A stretch of DNA of 34,105 nucleotides from Bacilli bacterium (GTDB taxonomy: Bacteria; Bacillota_I; Bacilli_A; RF39; UBA660). Shown here piece after piece: positions 21,162 to 30,662 of the stretch. The position numbers and the translations under genes were made by a program. Each line of letters opens with the position of its first letter. The first letter of the stretch is position 1. The notes beneath the pieces were generated by a model. That model saw only the letters and a list, made by a program, of their open reading frames with translations. It was not told the origin of the DNA and ran no database searches. The DNA lies in NCBI GenBank assembly GCA_017441845.1, contig JAFRVB010000002.1, forward strand, positions 1 through 34,105, in the 5' to 3' direction.

Positions 21162-24100
21162 CTATTCATCTGACATAAGCTTCATTAAGTAAGCTTTTCC
21201 TTTTACAATTATATATCCAAATCCTTCATTTATCTCTTCTCTTAATATTCTAGATGAAGTTGTTACTTTAAGAGTGAATTGGTTGGATATTCCATTACCT
21301 AACCAAATACCTTGAGATAAATCTAGATTTTGTTTAATAGCTTGTTCAAATAATAATTGTTTAATATTATCTATTGAATCTACTATTACAAATTTAATTG
21401 TTTGTAGTTTGATAGCATCAGTTAATAGTTTAATAAACTTAGTTTTATCTTCTGGAGATATCTTACCTAATAATTGTTTTAATCCAGTAATTATACATAT
21501 AGTATTAACTGAATCATTATTATCAACTTTATTATTAAAGATATCTTTCATCTTCTGAAGAGCATTATCACAAGAAGCTCCATCATAAATTATATTTTCA
21601 TTTTCTTCTGGTCTAGTAATAATAGATAAACTATCCATAATAACTACTCTAGTATTATCACATTTACTTATATTATTAATTAAACCAGTATAGAAAGCTG
21701 TTTCAGTAGATATATCTTCTCCTGTGATAGTATACATATAAGATGATAGTAAATTGATTGTTGCAATCTCTAGAGTTTCTCTTGTAACACCTACTGGTAT
21801 AGTTGCAAGATTACCTAGACGATCTTTAACAAAGTCAGAAGTTACTACCTCTGGTAAGATAGGAATCTTTCTAGCTTTGTATTCTAACATATCATCTAAT
21901 TTCTCACAGATAATCTTTAAGTAATCTGTCATTTTTTCATTAGTATAAGCATAAGCTGTTTGGAATTCATAAACTCCTTCACCTAGAGCTACAAGACCTC
22001 TACCATATACTTTAGATGGTTGTTTCTTTCTAACTCCAGATAGGATTGTTCCATAATCAGAATCATCATTGAATTGTAGTACAATGTTTTGAGCAAAGTT
22101 TTGACGTAGACGATATCTAACAGTATTAGTACCACTTGTAGTAAAGATAAATACTATTCCTGCTTTTAAACAATCTCTAGTTAGTTGTCCTAAAACATCT
22201 TCATAATCTGGATAAGACTCTATAAATGCTTCAACATTATTGATTACTACAGTAATTAATGGTATTTGTTTACCTCCATGATTTATATAGAAGTCATAAG
22301 AACCATTATAATCAATGAATATTTTCTTTCTTTCTTCACTTATTTGAACAATCATCTTAAATAAGTTAGCAATCTTCTCTTCTTCTGTTGATAGAAGTAC
22401 TTCTCCTACATGTGGAGCATTTCTAAAGGTAGTTAGAGTTTCTGCTCCAAAATCTAAAATATAGAAATTTACTTCATTAGAATTATGTCCTGTTATAGAT
22501 GAATATACTAAGTTAGTTAACATTAACTCTTTACCAGTACCTTGAGCACCATAGATAATAGTATTTCCTCTTTCTGATAAAGGTAGTGTTAATAGACCTT
22601 GACTTTGATTATCAGGATCATCAAATTCACCTATAATTGGTTCAATAACATTTTTAACTGGAACATATCCATATTTTTCTTTTAATTCTTCAGTATATAT
22701 AACATCAGGTATTCTATCTAACCATAATTTATCTATAGTTACTTTTTCTTCTTTAGCTTCATCAACTATATATTTAACAATATTAGTAACTTCTTCTCCT
22801 TTAGATTCTATTTTCTCTAGAGGATGTTCTAAATCTAAAGATTTAATACTATTACCAACATTATCAATAATATCAATTGATTTATCTACTCTTTTCTTTC
22901 TCTTTTCTTGTGGATAATATTGAGCTCCTGCCCAAGCTGCTTGACCTAAAGCAAATAACTCATTATATCCAACTTGAAGATAGAAACGACCAGGATTTTT
23001 TAATTCAGCTGCATCTGGTAATTTGATCATATCCATAGAGTCTGATTTATCTTGGACTTTTAAACATACTCTAAATTTAGAGTTTGACCAGATTTGATCA
23101 TTAACTACTCCGGCAGGCTTTTGAGTCGCTAAAATCAAGTGAACTCCAAGTGAACGTCCGATACGAGCAGTAGATATCAATTGATCCATAAACTCTGGTT
23201 GTTGATCCTTTAACTCAGCAAACTCATCTGAAATGATAAATAAGTGAGATATAGGATGTTCAACTAAACCTTTTCGATATAAGCTTTGATATTTATAAAT
23301 ATCAATAGTAGACTCATTTAACTTATCTCTTGCTTCATTAAACATTCTTTGACGTTTACGAAGTTCTGATTGAATAGAAGCAAGTGAACGAGACATCTCA
23401 ATAGTATCTAAGTTTGTAATTGTACCTGCTAGATGTGGTAGTTTTAATCCAGTTTCTTTATTTTCAAAGACTCCAGCTAATCCTCCACCTTTATAATCTA
23501 TAAGTACGAATGATACTTCATATGGATGATAATTAATAGCCATAGACAAGATATAAGTAATAATAAATTCTGATTTACCTGAACCAGTCATACCAGCAAT
23601 AAGGCCGTGTGGTCCATGGAATTTTTCATGTAAATCTAGTTTAAATAACTCATGTGACTTATCTACTCCAACTGAAGCTTGAAGTGACTTAGTTGGATCA
23701 TTAGATCTCCATCTATTTAGAATATTTAATTGTTCAACCATACCAACGTTATACATCTCTAAGAAAGTTAATCCGTTAGGTAGAGTTCTATTTTCTTTTT
23801 CTAAATCTATTGGAATATTCGCAAGTATCTTACAGATACTATGCATGTTCAAATTAGGATCTATATCTGCGACAAACTCTTTTTGTTTATTAGATACTAA
23901 CTCATTTTCAAATACTCCTGATTTCTTATCTCCAATAGAGATAAATGTTTGACATTCATTAGGTAAGTTAACTAGTCTTGGACTAATTACTACTAAACTA
24001 AATCCATAATTAAGTTCAGTTTCACAAACATCTTTTAAGATATCTAAATCTCTATAAGATTTATAATCATCAGTAATAATTAAATAATATGGTTGATAAT

Positions 24101-25745
24101 TCTTATAATCTTTATCAGATATCTTCATATTTCCATCTACATCATTGAATTTTCTTCCTTGTAGTTCTTTTTCTAAATATAAAGATATTTCTTTAGCTTC
24201 ATCTAAGTTTTCAGCATAGAATCTCATCTGTTTATTATCAGACCAGTTATGTGGAGCTATTTTCATATAATCCCAATTATTCTTTTTAGTTTTATTAGTC
24301 AAAATAACTACTTTTAAGTCTGCATATGAATGATATCCTAAAGTCTGTAACATCATTCCTTCAATAACTTGTTGTTTGTTTTGAGCAGTACCAATAATCG
24401 CAGATACTTTACTCTTAATAAATGATACAGCTATAGGTACATTTTCTAATGTTCTAGATTCTGCTCCTAGTTTATATACTTCTTGTAGTAAATCATCATC
24501 TTCTAAAGAGAAATGTTCTGTAGGGAAATTAACATTTCCTTGTAGTTCTGTAGTACCAATTCCTAATCTAATTGATAAGAAATCATCTTGATCTATTTCT
24601 CTTTCCCATAAAGCTCTCTTCTTATTGATAATTATGTCTTCTGTATCTTTTAATGGTAAATAATTATCTATTAAGATTTGTCTTTGAATATTCATTTCAG
24701 AATTAATATCTTGTCTCTTCTTTTCAATATATTCTCTATATTTTTGTTGACGTAATAATTCTCTTTTCTTTCTTTGTTTATTTTCATAGCGTCTTGTTAG
24801 AAGAGGCCATAAAAGCATACTTGCTAGCATTGCACCAGCTATTACTAAAGATGGCATCGCATAAGATAAGTCTTTCTCTCCATTTAAAACTGCTTGTAGT
24901 GAAGTGAAAGCCATCATTGCTGAAGTCATACCCATAGTTAACATAGGTCCAATTGTATAGATAGCAGGCGTTTTATCTTCTCCTTCTCTTCCTGGAGGAG
25001 GATCGATATTTATATCAGCATCTTCTATCATAGTTTTAAATCTAGGTTGTCTATAGAAGAAATCGTCTTCTTTAAAGAATTCAATTAATTCTTCATCTTC
25101 ATTTTCACTTTCTGTGAAAGTTTGAGTAGTAGAACCTACTGGATTAAAATATCTAGAATTGCATCTAATGAAATTACCTATTCTATTTACTATTAAGAAG
25201 TTTGGCATAACTATAATTTTTAATCCCATGATAAAAATTATATCTCCATATTCTAATGCTTTAGAAGATATAGCTTCATTATTAACATAAGTTCCGTACT
25301 TAGAATTTAGGTCTTGAATAGACCATCCTTTTTCACTAAAGACAAGTTTAGCATGTTGTCTTGATACTAAAGGATAAGAATAATTTATCGCAGCAGTTTC
25401 ACTATTACCTATTGTTATTTCTCCATAAGATTTTGGTTGTAGTCTAGTTAGTTCTCTTTCTTGAGAAGGTGAACAATATAAAATCACGTACTCATTATCA
25501 GTATTAACCTTTAAGAAGTATAAACTATAATCCTTTAAAATAGCAGATTCTACTTCTTTGTCTCCCTGCATAATACGTGTTTCAAAGTCACTCTTAATTT
25601 TCCATTCTCCGTTGAATTCTTCAACGTTAATTAAGTTTCTAGAGTTGCCTAAAAAATCGTTATCAGTAATCCAATAGTTACCGCTAACTGTAGTTGGTAA
25701 ATTAAAATTGATGATTTGTCTTTTTTTAATTAGTCTAACTATCAT
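21162..25745 (-). CDS. essC: EssC-type T7SS FtsK/SpoIIIE ATPase with FHA domain
   Basis: 1527 residues, the motor of T7SSb secretion. An N-terminal region with FHA signature (SRQHA 128-132, then DLNSKYGTYVNN) is followed by two membrane helices (about 265-312) and three RecA-like ATPase modules. The first has an intact P-loop GMTGSGKS (718-725) and Walker B-like FIISDEFAEL. The second P-loop is GAQGTGKE (1066-1073), with Glu where Ser/Thr is normal. The third has no clear P-loop. In the family only some modules hydrolyse ATP, so one active and two degenerate modules is plausible. It heads an operon with yukD and two small genes. EssA, EssB and EsaA are not in the window. ATG follows GGGGTGG. 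Confidence 0.95.
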   Translation of the reverse strand: MIVRLIKKRQIINFNLPTTVSGNYWITDNDFLGNSRNLINVEEFNGEWKIKSDFETRIMQGDKEVESAILKDYSLYFLKVNTDNEYVILYCSPSQERELTRLQPKSYGEITIGNSETAAINYSYPLVSRQHAKLVFSEKGWSIQDLNSKYGTYVNNEAISSKALEYGDIIFIMGLKIIVMPNFLIVNRIGNFIRCNSRYFNPVGSTTQTFTESENEDEELIEFFKEDDFFYRQPRFKTMIEDADINIDPPPGREGEDKTPAIYTIGPMLTMGMTSAMMAFTSLQAVLNGEKDLSYAMPSLVIAGAMLASMLLWPLLTRRYENKQRKKRELLRQQKYREYIEKKRQDINSEMNIQRQILIDNYLPLKDTEDIIINKKRALWEREIDQDDFLSIRLGIGTTELQGNVNFPTEHFSLEDDDLLQEVYKLGAESRTLENVPIAVSFIKSKVSAIIGTAQNKQQVIEGMMLQTLGYHSYADLKVVILTNKTKKNNWDYMKIAPHNWSDNKQMRFYAENLDEAKEISLYLEKELQGRKFNDVDGNMKISDKDYKNYQPYYLIITDDYKSYRDLDILKDVCETELNYGFSLVVISPRLVNLPNECQTFISIGDKKSGVFENELVSNKQKEFVADIDPNLNMHSICKILANIPIDLEKENRTLPNGLTFLEMYNVGMVEQLNILNRWRSNDPTKSLQASVGVDKSHELFKLDLHEKFHGPHGLIAGMTGSGKSEFIITYILSMAINYHPYEVSFVLIDYKGGGLAGVFENKETGLKLPHLAGTITNLDTIEMSRSLASIQSELRKRQRMFNEARDKLNESTIDIYKYQSLYRKGLVEHPISHLFIISDEFAELKDQQPEFMDQLISTARIGRSLGVHLILATQKPAGVVNDQIWSNSKFRVCLKVQDKSDSMDMIKLPDAAELKNPGRFYLQVGYNELFALGQAAWAGAQYYPQEKRKKRVDKSIDIIDNVGNSIKSLDLEHPLEKIESKGEEVTNIVKYIVDEAKEEKVTIDKLWLDRIPDVIYTEELKEKYGYVPVKNVIEPIIGEFDDPDNQSQGLLTLPLSERGNTIIYGAQGTGKELMLTNLVYSSITGHNSNEVNFYILDFGAETLTTFRNAPHVGEVLLSTEEEKIANLFKMIVQISEERKKIFIDYNGSYDFYINHGGKQIPLITVVINNVEAFIESYPDYEDVLGQLTRDCLKAGIVFIFTTSGTNTVRYRLRQNFAQNIVLQFNDDSDYGTILSGVRKKQPSKVYGRGLVALGEGVYEFQTAYAYTNEKMTDYLKIICEKLDDMLEYKARKIPILPEVVTSDFVKDRLGNLATIPVGVTRETLEIATINLLSSYMYTITGEDISTETAFYTGLINNISKCDNTRVVIMDSLSIITRPEENENIIYDGASCDNALQKMKDIFNNKVDNNDSVNTICIITGLKQLLGKISPEDKTKFIKLLTDAIKLQTIKFVIVDSIDNIKQLLFEQAIKQNLDLSQGIWLGNGISNQFTLKVTTSSRILREEINEGFGYIIVKGKAYLMKLMSDE

Positions 25746-25781
25746 CTTAGGCCACCCCTACACTTTCTTATTCTATAATAA

Positions 25782-25810
25782 ATTATACCTAATTTTGAAC
25801 CATTATTCAA
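25782..25810 (-). promoter_or_regulatory. Promoter of the T7SS operon
   Basis: On the minus strand, TTGAAT (25805-25810), a 17-base spacer and TATAAT (25782-25787), followed by a leader of about 30 bases with GGGGTGG. Confidence 0.65.
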
Positions 25811-25832
25811 TCTTTTTATAAGATTATTTCAA

Positions 25833-25863
25833 TAAAAAAATAACTTCAAAATGAAGTTATTTT
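25833..25863 (-). terminator. Intrinsic terminator of the protease gene
   Basis: AATAACTTCA and TGAAGTTATT pair and are followed on the minus strand by a T-run. Confidence 0.82.
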
Positions 25864-28853
25864 ATTTTAACAGTTTTTTTATTACTCCATGGAGAATAAT
25901 ATACTTTAGTTCCTACTTTTCTATATGATCTTACATTGAAATAATAATACTTTTTAGATGCAAAACCTTTCTTAGTTATTTTAGTTCCTTTAGTATTAAA
26001 TTTCTTCCATGCTTTTCCACCTTTTACTTTATAAGCTACTTGGTAATATACTCCACCAGCTACTCCTGTATATTGAAGAGTAACTTTACCCTTACTAGGT
26101 GAAGTAACTTTCTTCAAAACAGGTGCTTTAGGTATAATATAAAATGCTTTTTTAACACTAGAACCATATTTATTTATACCTGTAATTGTTACTGTAGCAG
26201 TACCAATATTTTTATTATTAGAATAAGTTAATTTATAATCTGTATTTAATGTTAATAATTTAGATCCATCATATACTTTGATAGCTTGAGTAATATTTTT
26301 ACCAGTATAATACTTCTTAACTATACCACTAATAGTAGTAACATTAATCTTTTTAGCATATTTGGCATATAGAGTTGTATTACTTGTGATATAAGTATCA
26401 GTAAACTTATTAGTACAAGATGATTCTTTATACCAACCTAAGAAGACATGAGTATTATTATTAGATGGAGTTGGTAAAGTTATTGTTTGATTTGGGAATA
26501 CTGATATACTAGATGGTTTTGTTAATGTTGAACCATTCATATTAAATGAAACAAGATATTTAGTTCCTTCCCATATAGCATATAAAGTATAGTTATCACT
26601 TGTAAGATTACTTAAGTTAATTGTTTGTCCTGGTTGATATGAAGTTCCTGTTCCATATCTACTAGTATTCCATTCAACAAATCTATAGTCTCCATTAGTG
26701 AAAGTACAGTTTGGTACTGAATATGATGTTCCTACTCTACCACTAAAACTATTCATTGTACCAATTCCACCATTAGAATCAAATATAATAGTTTTTTGTT
26801 TTCCTTGCCATTGAGCATATAAAGTAATTACTTGATTTTCTTGACCATTTAAAATCATATCATAAGCTAAATAACTAGTTCCTGTTCCATCTCTCTTAGT
26901 ATTCCATTCAACAAAGTCATAGTTTTCTCTAGTGAAACTACAATTTGGTACTATATAAACTGTTCCTACTTTGGTCATAACACTTTCCATTGTACCAGTT
27001 CCACCATTAGCATTAAATGAAACAGTATATTTAGGAGTATAAGTAACATTACCTTTTTTTAGGTTAATAGAAGATATTACATTTGAATTATATAAAACTT
27101 CTAAAGTATATATTCCATCTGATAATCCACTATCAAATGATATCAAAGTATTAATATCATTAGCAGCTACTTTATTATTAGTAACTGTCATTTGACTAGT
27201 CATATCTCTATTATATTCGTTGTATAACTTATATGTAAGAGTAGTACCTGAAGGTATATTTTTGGTAGTAGCATAATATCTCTTACTACTTATTTGTTGA
27301 TCATCATATTGAGACATATCTATATATGGCGAAGTATCTATATTACTTGTGAAAAGCATAAGTTTATCTAAGAAGTATCCTCCGTAACCATTAATAAGAA
27401 TTTTACCTTCATTACTAACTGTTATGTTATCAGGTACATTAAATGTAACCAAACCAGGCATATCTGATGTAACTTCATATACTTGATAATTATTAGTATC
27501 ACTTGTTGGATAAACAGTTATGTAATACTCATTGTCTTTATCATCAGCAACAAATTTTACTTTTTTCAATTTTTCATTATTTTTAATTTTAAGACTAGAT
27601 AATTCATATGTTTTTCTTGAATAAAGATGTGTACCCTCACCTAACAAATAATTATTATCCCATATTTTATTTGTAGTGCTTTCCATTCCAGTAAGAAAAG
27701 CAATAATACTATCAGCAGAATCATAAGCCATATAAGGATTAGGAGTAGATGTTCCCCAAGAATTCTTTAAAATCCAAACACCCTTTCCTGTTACTACATT
27801 ACTACAACCACTAGTAGATGCATTATGAGTACCATTATCATTACAATATGTATATGTATAATTATCATTCCAACCTATTATTTGCATTGCATGAGATTCT
27901 TCTTTAGTACAATTATTAACATCTATAATAGTGTTATTATTTGAATCTTTATATTTACAAGATGAATGCATATAAGTTTGAGTATATGCTCCACCATAAT
28001 TCATAATATTTTGTTTTACTTCATTTAAATAACTAGTTCTTTCGTCTGTTTGATTACTAGTTAATTCTCTTAAATTCATACTAGGAAAATTTATTGTAGA
28101 ATTTACTTCATATAATGATTTATCATAATTAATTATTTCTGATAATTCCATTTGTGATAAATCGGTATCACTAAAAGATTTAAAATTATTGTAATCAAAT
28201 AGTGAAACAGCGCTTGCCATAGGGATAGTAGCACTATAAAAGTTACCTCCTGTACCTAAGCTACGATCAAGAACAGAATAATTGTTAGTATAAGCTTTTA
28301 TTCCATTATTTGATAGAGCATAATCAAGTTGTCTTTCAGCAATTAATCTAGAAGAACTAGAATATGATGTATTAGCATTTTTTAAGATATATGATTCAGT
28401 AACTCCAGCTGTTGCGAAAGTCCAACATATACCTAGTTGACCTTGATTTCTATTAGGTGTTGTAAAATTTTTACCATTAACGTTTCTTAAATCATAATTG
28501 CTAGGAATATTTCCTGCTTCTGCATACTCAGTACTATTATAATCAACAATTACAGCATTTGGTATCGCATCAACTTCAGCTTTTTCCCTATCTGAAAGAG
28601 CTAAATAATCAACATACCTAGGATTTAGATATACTTGATTCTCTTCCTTATTTTTTTCTGTTTTTAGTATTTGCCCTGTTTTATTATAGACCTCTTCTAT
28701 ATAATTTTGTGCTTTCACCGGAAGATAAGAGTACTCTTTTTCTTTTAGTACTTTATTAATCTTTCCATTCTTTTGTCCATTAAAAGATATACCTACTAAA
28801 GTTATACCTATAACAAAAACAAGTATTAAGAATTTTAGTATATTTTTTCTCAT
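25857..28853 (-). CDS. Large secreted C1A papain-like cysteine protease with InlB-type repeats
   Basis: 998 residues. A signal-like helix (6-23) and propeptide-like region precede a papain-family domain with NQGQLGICWTFA (Gln137, Cys143), ESHAMQIIGWN (His321) and WILKNSWG (Asn364), the full catalytic set. An insert rich in Asn, Tyr and Cys lies before the His. Then comes a lectin-like beta region (about 390-560). Three Listeria-Bacteroides (InlB B / Flg_new) repeats at about 618-840 follow (VSFNANGG...FVEWNT...LYAQW). The end has MBG-like and Fn3-like beta domains (about 845-998), lysine-rich, with no sorting signal. It is probably secreted and wall-associated. ATG follows AAAGGAG. Confidence 0.93.
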   Translation of the reverse strand: MRKNILKFLILVFVIGITLVGISFNGQKNGKINKVLKEKEYSYLPVKAQNYIEEVYNKTGQILKTEKNKEENQVYLNPRYVDYLALSDREKAEVDAIPNAVIVDYNSTEYAEAGNIPSNYDLRNVNGKNFTTPNRNQGQLGICWTFATAGVTESYILKNANTSYSSSSRLIAERQLDYALSNNGIKAYTNNYSVLDRSLGTGGNFYSATIPMASAVSLFDYNNFKSFSDTDLSQMELSEIINYDKSLYEVNSTINFPSMNLRELTSNQTDERTSYLNEVKQNIMNYGGAYTQTYMHSSCKYKDSNNNTIIDVNNCTKEESHAMQIIGWNDNYTYTYCNDNGTHNASTSGCSNVVTGKGVWILKNSWGTSTPNPYMAYDSADSIIAFLTGMESTTNKIWDNNYLLGEGTHLYSRKTYELSSLKIKNNEKLKKVKFVADDKDNEYYITVYPTSDTNNYQVYEVTSDMPGLVTFNVPDNITVSNEGKILINGYGGYFLDKLMLFTSNIDTSPYIDMSQYDDQQISSKRYYATTKNIPSGTTLTYKLYNEYNRDMTSQMTVTNNKVAANDINTLISFDSGLSDGIYTLEVLYNSNVISSINLKKGNVTYTPKYTVSFNANGGTGTMESVMTKVGTVYIVPNCSFTRENYDFVEWNTKRDGTGTSYLAYDMILNGQENQVITLYAQWQGKQKTIIFDSNGGIGTMNSFSGRVGTSYSVPNCTFTNGDYRFVEWNTSRYGTGTSYQPGQTINLSNLTSDNYTLYAIWEGTKYLVSFNMNGSTLTKPSSISVFPNQTITLPTPSNNNTHVFLGWYKESSCTNKFTDTYITSNTTLYAKYAKKINVTTISGIVKKYYTGKNITQAIKVYDGSKLLTLNTDYKLTYSNNKNIGTATVTITGINKYGSSVKKAFYIIPKAPVLKKVTSPSKGKVTLQYTGVAGGVYYQVAYKVKGGKAWKKFNTKGTKITKKGFASKKYYYFNVRSYRKVGTKVYYSPWSNKKTVKIK

Positions 28854-28877
28854 AAATAAATTCTCCTTTATACTTAT

Positions 28878-28886
28878 ATTTTATCA
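28878..28886 (-). promoter_or_regulatory. Extended -10 promoter of the protease gene
   Basis: TGATAAAAT on the minus strand, about 25 bases before the start codon. Confidence 0.5.
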
Positions 28887-28941
28887 TAATTTGTTTGTGG
28901 TAAATGTAGTTTTTCTTTAATTTATACTTTTTTATGTAAAC

Positions 28942-28968
28942 AAAAAATCTGAATTTATCAGATTTTTA
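28942..28968 (-). terminator. Intrinsic terminator of the phosphatase gene
   Basis: AAATCTGA and TCAGATTT pair and are followed on the minus strand by Ts. Confidence 0.75.
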
Positions 28969-29588
28969 ATTCATTTTTATATTTTCAATATTAACAACTT
29001 CATTATCATTAAAATCTATCTTAAGTATTTCACAATAATCAAACTTTCCATCTAGTAACAATTTATTATTAAAACTATATCTTAGTTTATCTTCGATCAT
29101 GGTAACATCACACCATTCTTTTAATAAACAGATAGTCGCCGTAGCATGACTAATGATTGCTATTTTTTTATCTTTGTTGCTATTCACTATATTCATAACA
29201 GCATTATACATTCTTTCTCTTACTTCTTTTTGGCTTTCTCCTTACCAAATTTATAATTCTCATCTAAAAATTGTTTCATTTCAAAATCAGTTGGTTTTTC
29301 ATCCCAAGATGAAAATCCAAACTTTCTTTCTCCTAGATCACTAATAACATTAATTTCTAGATTGTTTTTATCTGCTAAATACTTTGCTGTTTGAATTGCT
29401 CTAACATAATTTGAAGAATATAAAATATCAATATTTTCAAGCTCTTTATTATTCATTTTGTTTTTAGCTAATTCTTCTCCTTCTATAGAAAGACAATTCT
29501 TTTCATTTTGAATTTGTAATTCGTCTTTATTTAAATCATTATTAACTTTTAATGCTTTAGAATGTCTTATTAAATATACAGTAGTCAT
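28966..29588 (-). pseudogene. Histidine phosphatase (phosphoglycerate mutase-like), frameshifted
   Basis: Two frames together spell one histidine phosphatase of about 207 residues. The first (29588 to 29220, 122 codons) has the catalytic RHSKA and the SSNYVRAIQTAKYLA segment. The second (open to 28966) carries ISHATA with the second catalytic histidine. In the second frame, reading back upstream of the ATG at 29211, the conserved GES-x(4)-R context appears as GESQKEVRERM. So the frame changes near 29242-29243, where one base is missing from an AAN codon. The first frame then ends KEKAKKK and stops at 29220. A true mutation or an assembly error are the main options. If restored, it would dephosphorylate a small phosphoester. 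The start follows AAGGTGA. Confidence 0.8.
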
Positions 29589-29609
29589 ATTTTGTCACCT
29601 TCCAAATTA

Positions 29610-29618
29610 ATTATAACA
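29610..29618 (-). promoter_or_regulatory. Extended -10 promoter
   Basis: TGTTATAAT on the minus strand, three bases after the T-run of the rpsI terminator. Confidence 0.65.
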
Positions 29619-29621
29619 TAC

Positions 29622-29646
29622 AAAAAAGTCCATAAATGGACTTTTT
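29622..29646 (-). terminator. Intrinsic terminator of rplM-rpsI
   Basis: AAAAAGTCCAT and ATGGACTTTTT pair, with Ts following on the minus strand. Confidence 0.82.
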
Positions 29647-29654
29647 GAAACAAA

Positions 29655-30086
29655 TTAACGTTTTGAGAATTGTGGTGCACGACGTGCTTTCTTTAAACCT
29701 GGTTTCTTACGTTCTTTCTTACGAGGATCTCTTGTGATGAAACCATTATTCTTTAATACTTTTCTATAACTATTTTCTGAATCAGCAGGAGTAGTACTAT
29801 CATAATCTAATAAAGCTCTTGTGATTCCTAAACGGATAGCTCCAGCTTGACCTGTAAGTCCTCCACCTTTAACATCAGCTACTACGTCGAATACTTCACG
29901 AGTATTAGTAACATCTAATGGTTGGCATAGATCCATGATTAAAATCTTATTTGTGAAATAATCATCTACATCTCTTCCGTTTACTACTATTTTTCCTTTA
30001 CCAGGAATTAATTTAACACGAGCGATACTTGATTTTCTATGTCCAGTACCTGCGTAAACTTTTTTCTCTTCTTTTGCTTTTGCCAT
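29655..30086 (-). CDS. rpsI: 30S ribosomal protein S9
   Basis: 143 residues. Core landmarks are [48 protein letters not shown], and the C-terminal [25 protein letters not shown] whose tail reaches the P-site tRNA. A 12-residue acidic/basic N-terminal extension makes it slightly longer than the usual 130. It follows rplM by nine bases with TAGGAGGG, the standard L13-S9 operon. Confidence 0.98.
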   Translation of the reverse strand: MAKAKEEKKVYAGTGHRKSSIARVKLIPGKGKIVVNGRDVDDYFTNKILIMDLCQPLDVTNTREVFDVVADVKGGGLTGQAGAIRLGITRALLDYDSTTPADSENSYRKVLKNNGFITRDPRKKERKKPGLKKARRAPQFSKR

Positions 30087-30095
30087 AAAACCCTC

Positions 30096-30527
30096 CTACT
30101 TAACCTCTAAAGCAACTGGTTTTTGTGCTTCATGTTTATGAGTTGCTCCTTTGTATACAAATAGTTTCTTATACATTTGTCTTCCCAATCTATTATGTGG
30201 AAGCATTCCTTTAACAGCTCTTTCAACCATTTCTTCAGGATATCTTTCCTTCATTTCTTTAGCTGTTCTTTCTCTTAATCCACCTGCATACATAGAATGG
30301 TTATAGTATTTTTTAGTATTTTCTTTATTACCAGTTAATAATACTTTTTCAGCATTAATGATAATAATATTGTCTCCACAATCAATATGTGGTGTATAAG
30401 TTGGTTTATGTTTACCACGTAAGTATGTTGCTGCTAAAGATGCTACTCTACCTAGAGCTTTTCCTTCAGCATCGATTACATACCAATCTCTTTTTACAGT
30501 TTCTTTCTTTTGCATAAAACTTGTCAT
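30096..30527 (-). CDS. rplM: 50S ribosomal protein L13
   Basis: 143 residues, the usual length. Landmarks are [58 protein letters not shown], and [22 protein letters not shown]. It is an early-assembling large-subunit protein. First gene of the rplM-rpsI operon, with its own promoter and a structured leader. The start follows AAGGAG. Confidence 0.98.
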   Translation of the reverse strand: MTSFMQKKETVKRDWYVIDAEGKALGRVASLAATYLRGKHKPTYTPHIDCGDNIIIINAEKVLLTGNKENTKKYYNHSMYAGGLRERTAKEMKERYPEEMVERAVKGMLPHNRLGRQMYKKLFVYKGATHKHEAQKPVALEVK

Positions 30528-30600
30528 AATATAATTCTCCTTTTTTCTAAATTAGATTTTCCCAGGATCTAATTTATGTGGGGATAATCAAATGTACCAG
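30528..30600 (-). ncRNA. Candidate L13-operon autoregulatory leader
   Basis: On the minus strand the leader holds AAATTAGAT/ATCTAATTT (30567-30575/30549-30557), a 9-bp hairpin whose loop is CCTGGGAAA. Upstream, ATCCCCAC (around 30580-30588) can pair through CCCA with TGGG in that loop, giving a pseudoknot. Firmicutes L13 leaders are known to be regulatory; I infer the same here without a family match. Confidence 0.5.
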
Positions 30601-30605
30601 TTATG

Positions 30606-30611
30606 ATTATA
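30606..30611 (-). promoter_or_regulatory. -10 box of rplM-rpsI
   Basis: TATAAT on the minus strand, two bases after the T-run of the preceding terminator. There is no clear -35. Confidence 0.55.
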
Positions 30612-30613
30612 CT

Positions 30614-30643
30614 AAAAAAAGTATTAAAAATCAATACTTTTTT
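30614..30643 (-). terminator. Intrinsic terminator of the three-gene unknown operon
   Basis: AAAAGTATT and AATACTTTT pair around the loop GATTTTT and are followed on the minus strand by Ts. Confidence 0.8.
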
Positions 30644-30662
30644 CTTATATATCAATATTTTA

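Noticed and set aside
29220-29245. Programmed -1 frameshift in the histidine phosphatase
   Set aside because: A C AAA AAG site with an upstream AAGGAG exists, but slippage there would give KEKAKKEV instead of the conserved GES motif, which shows that the change occurred earlier. Kept only as an alternative.
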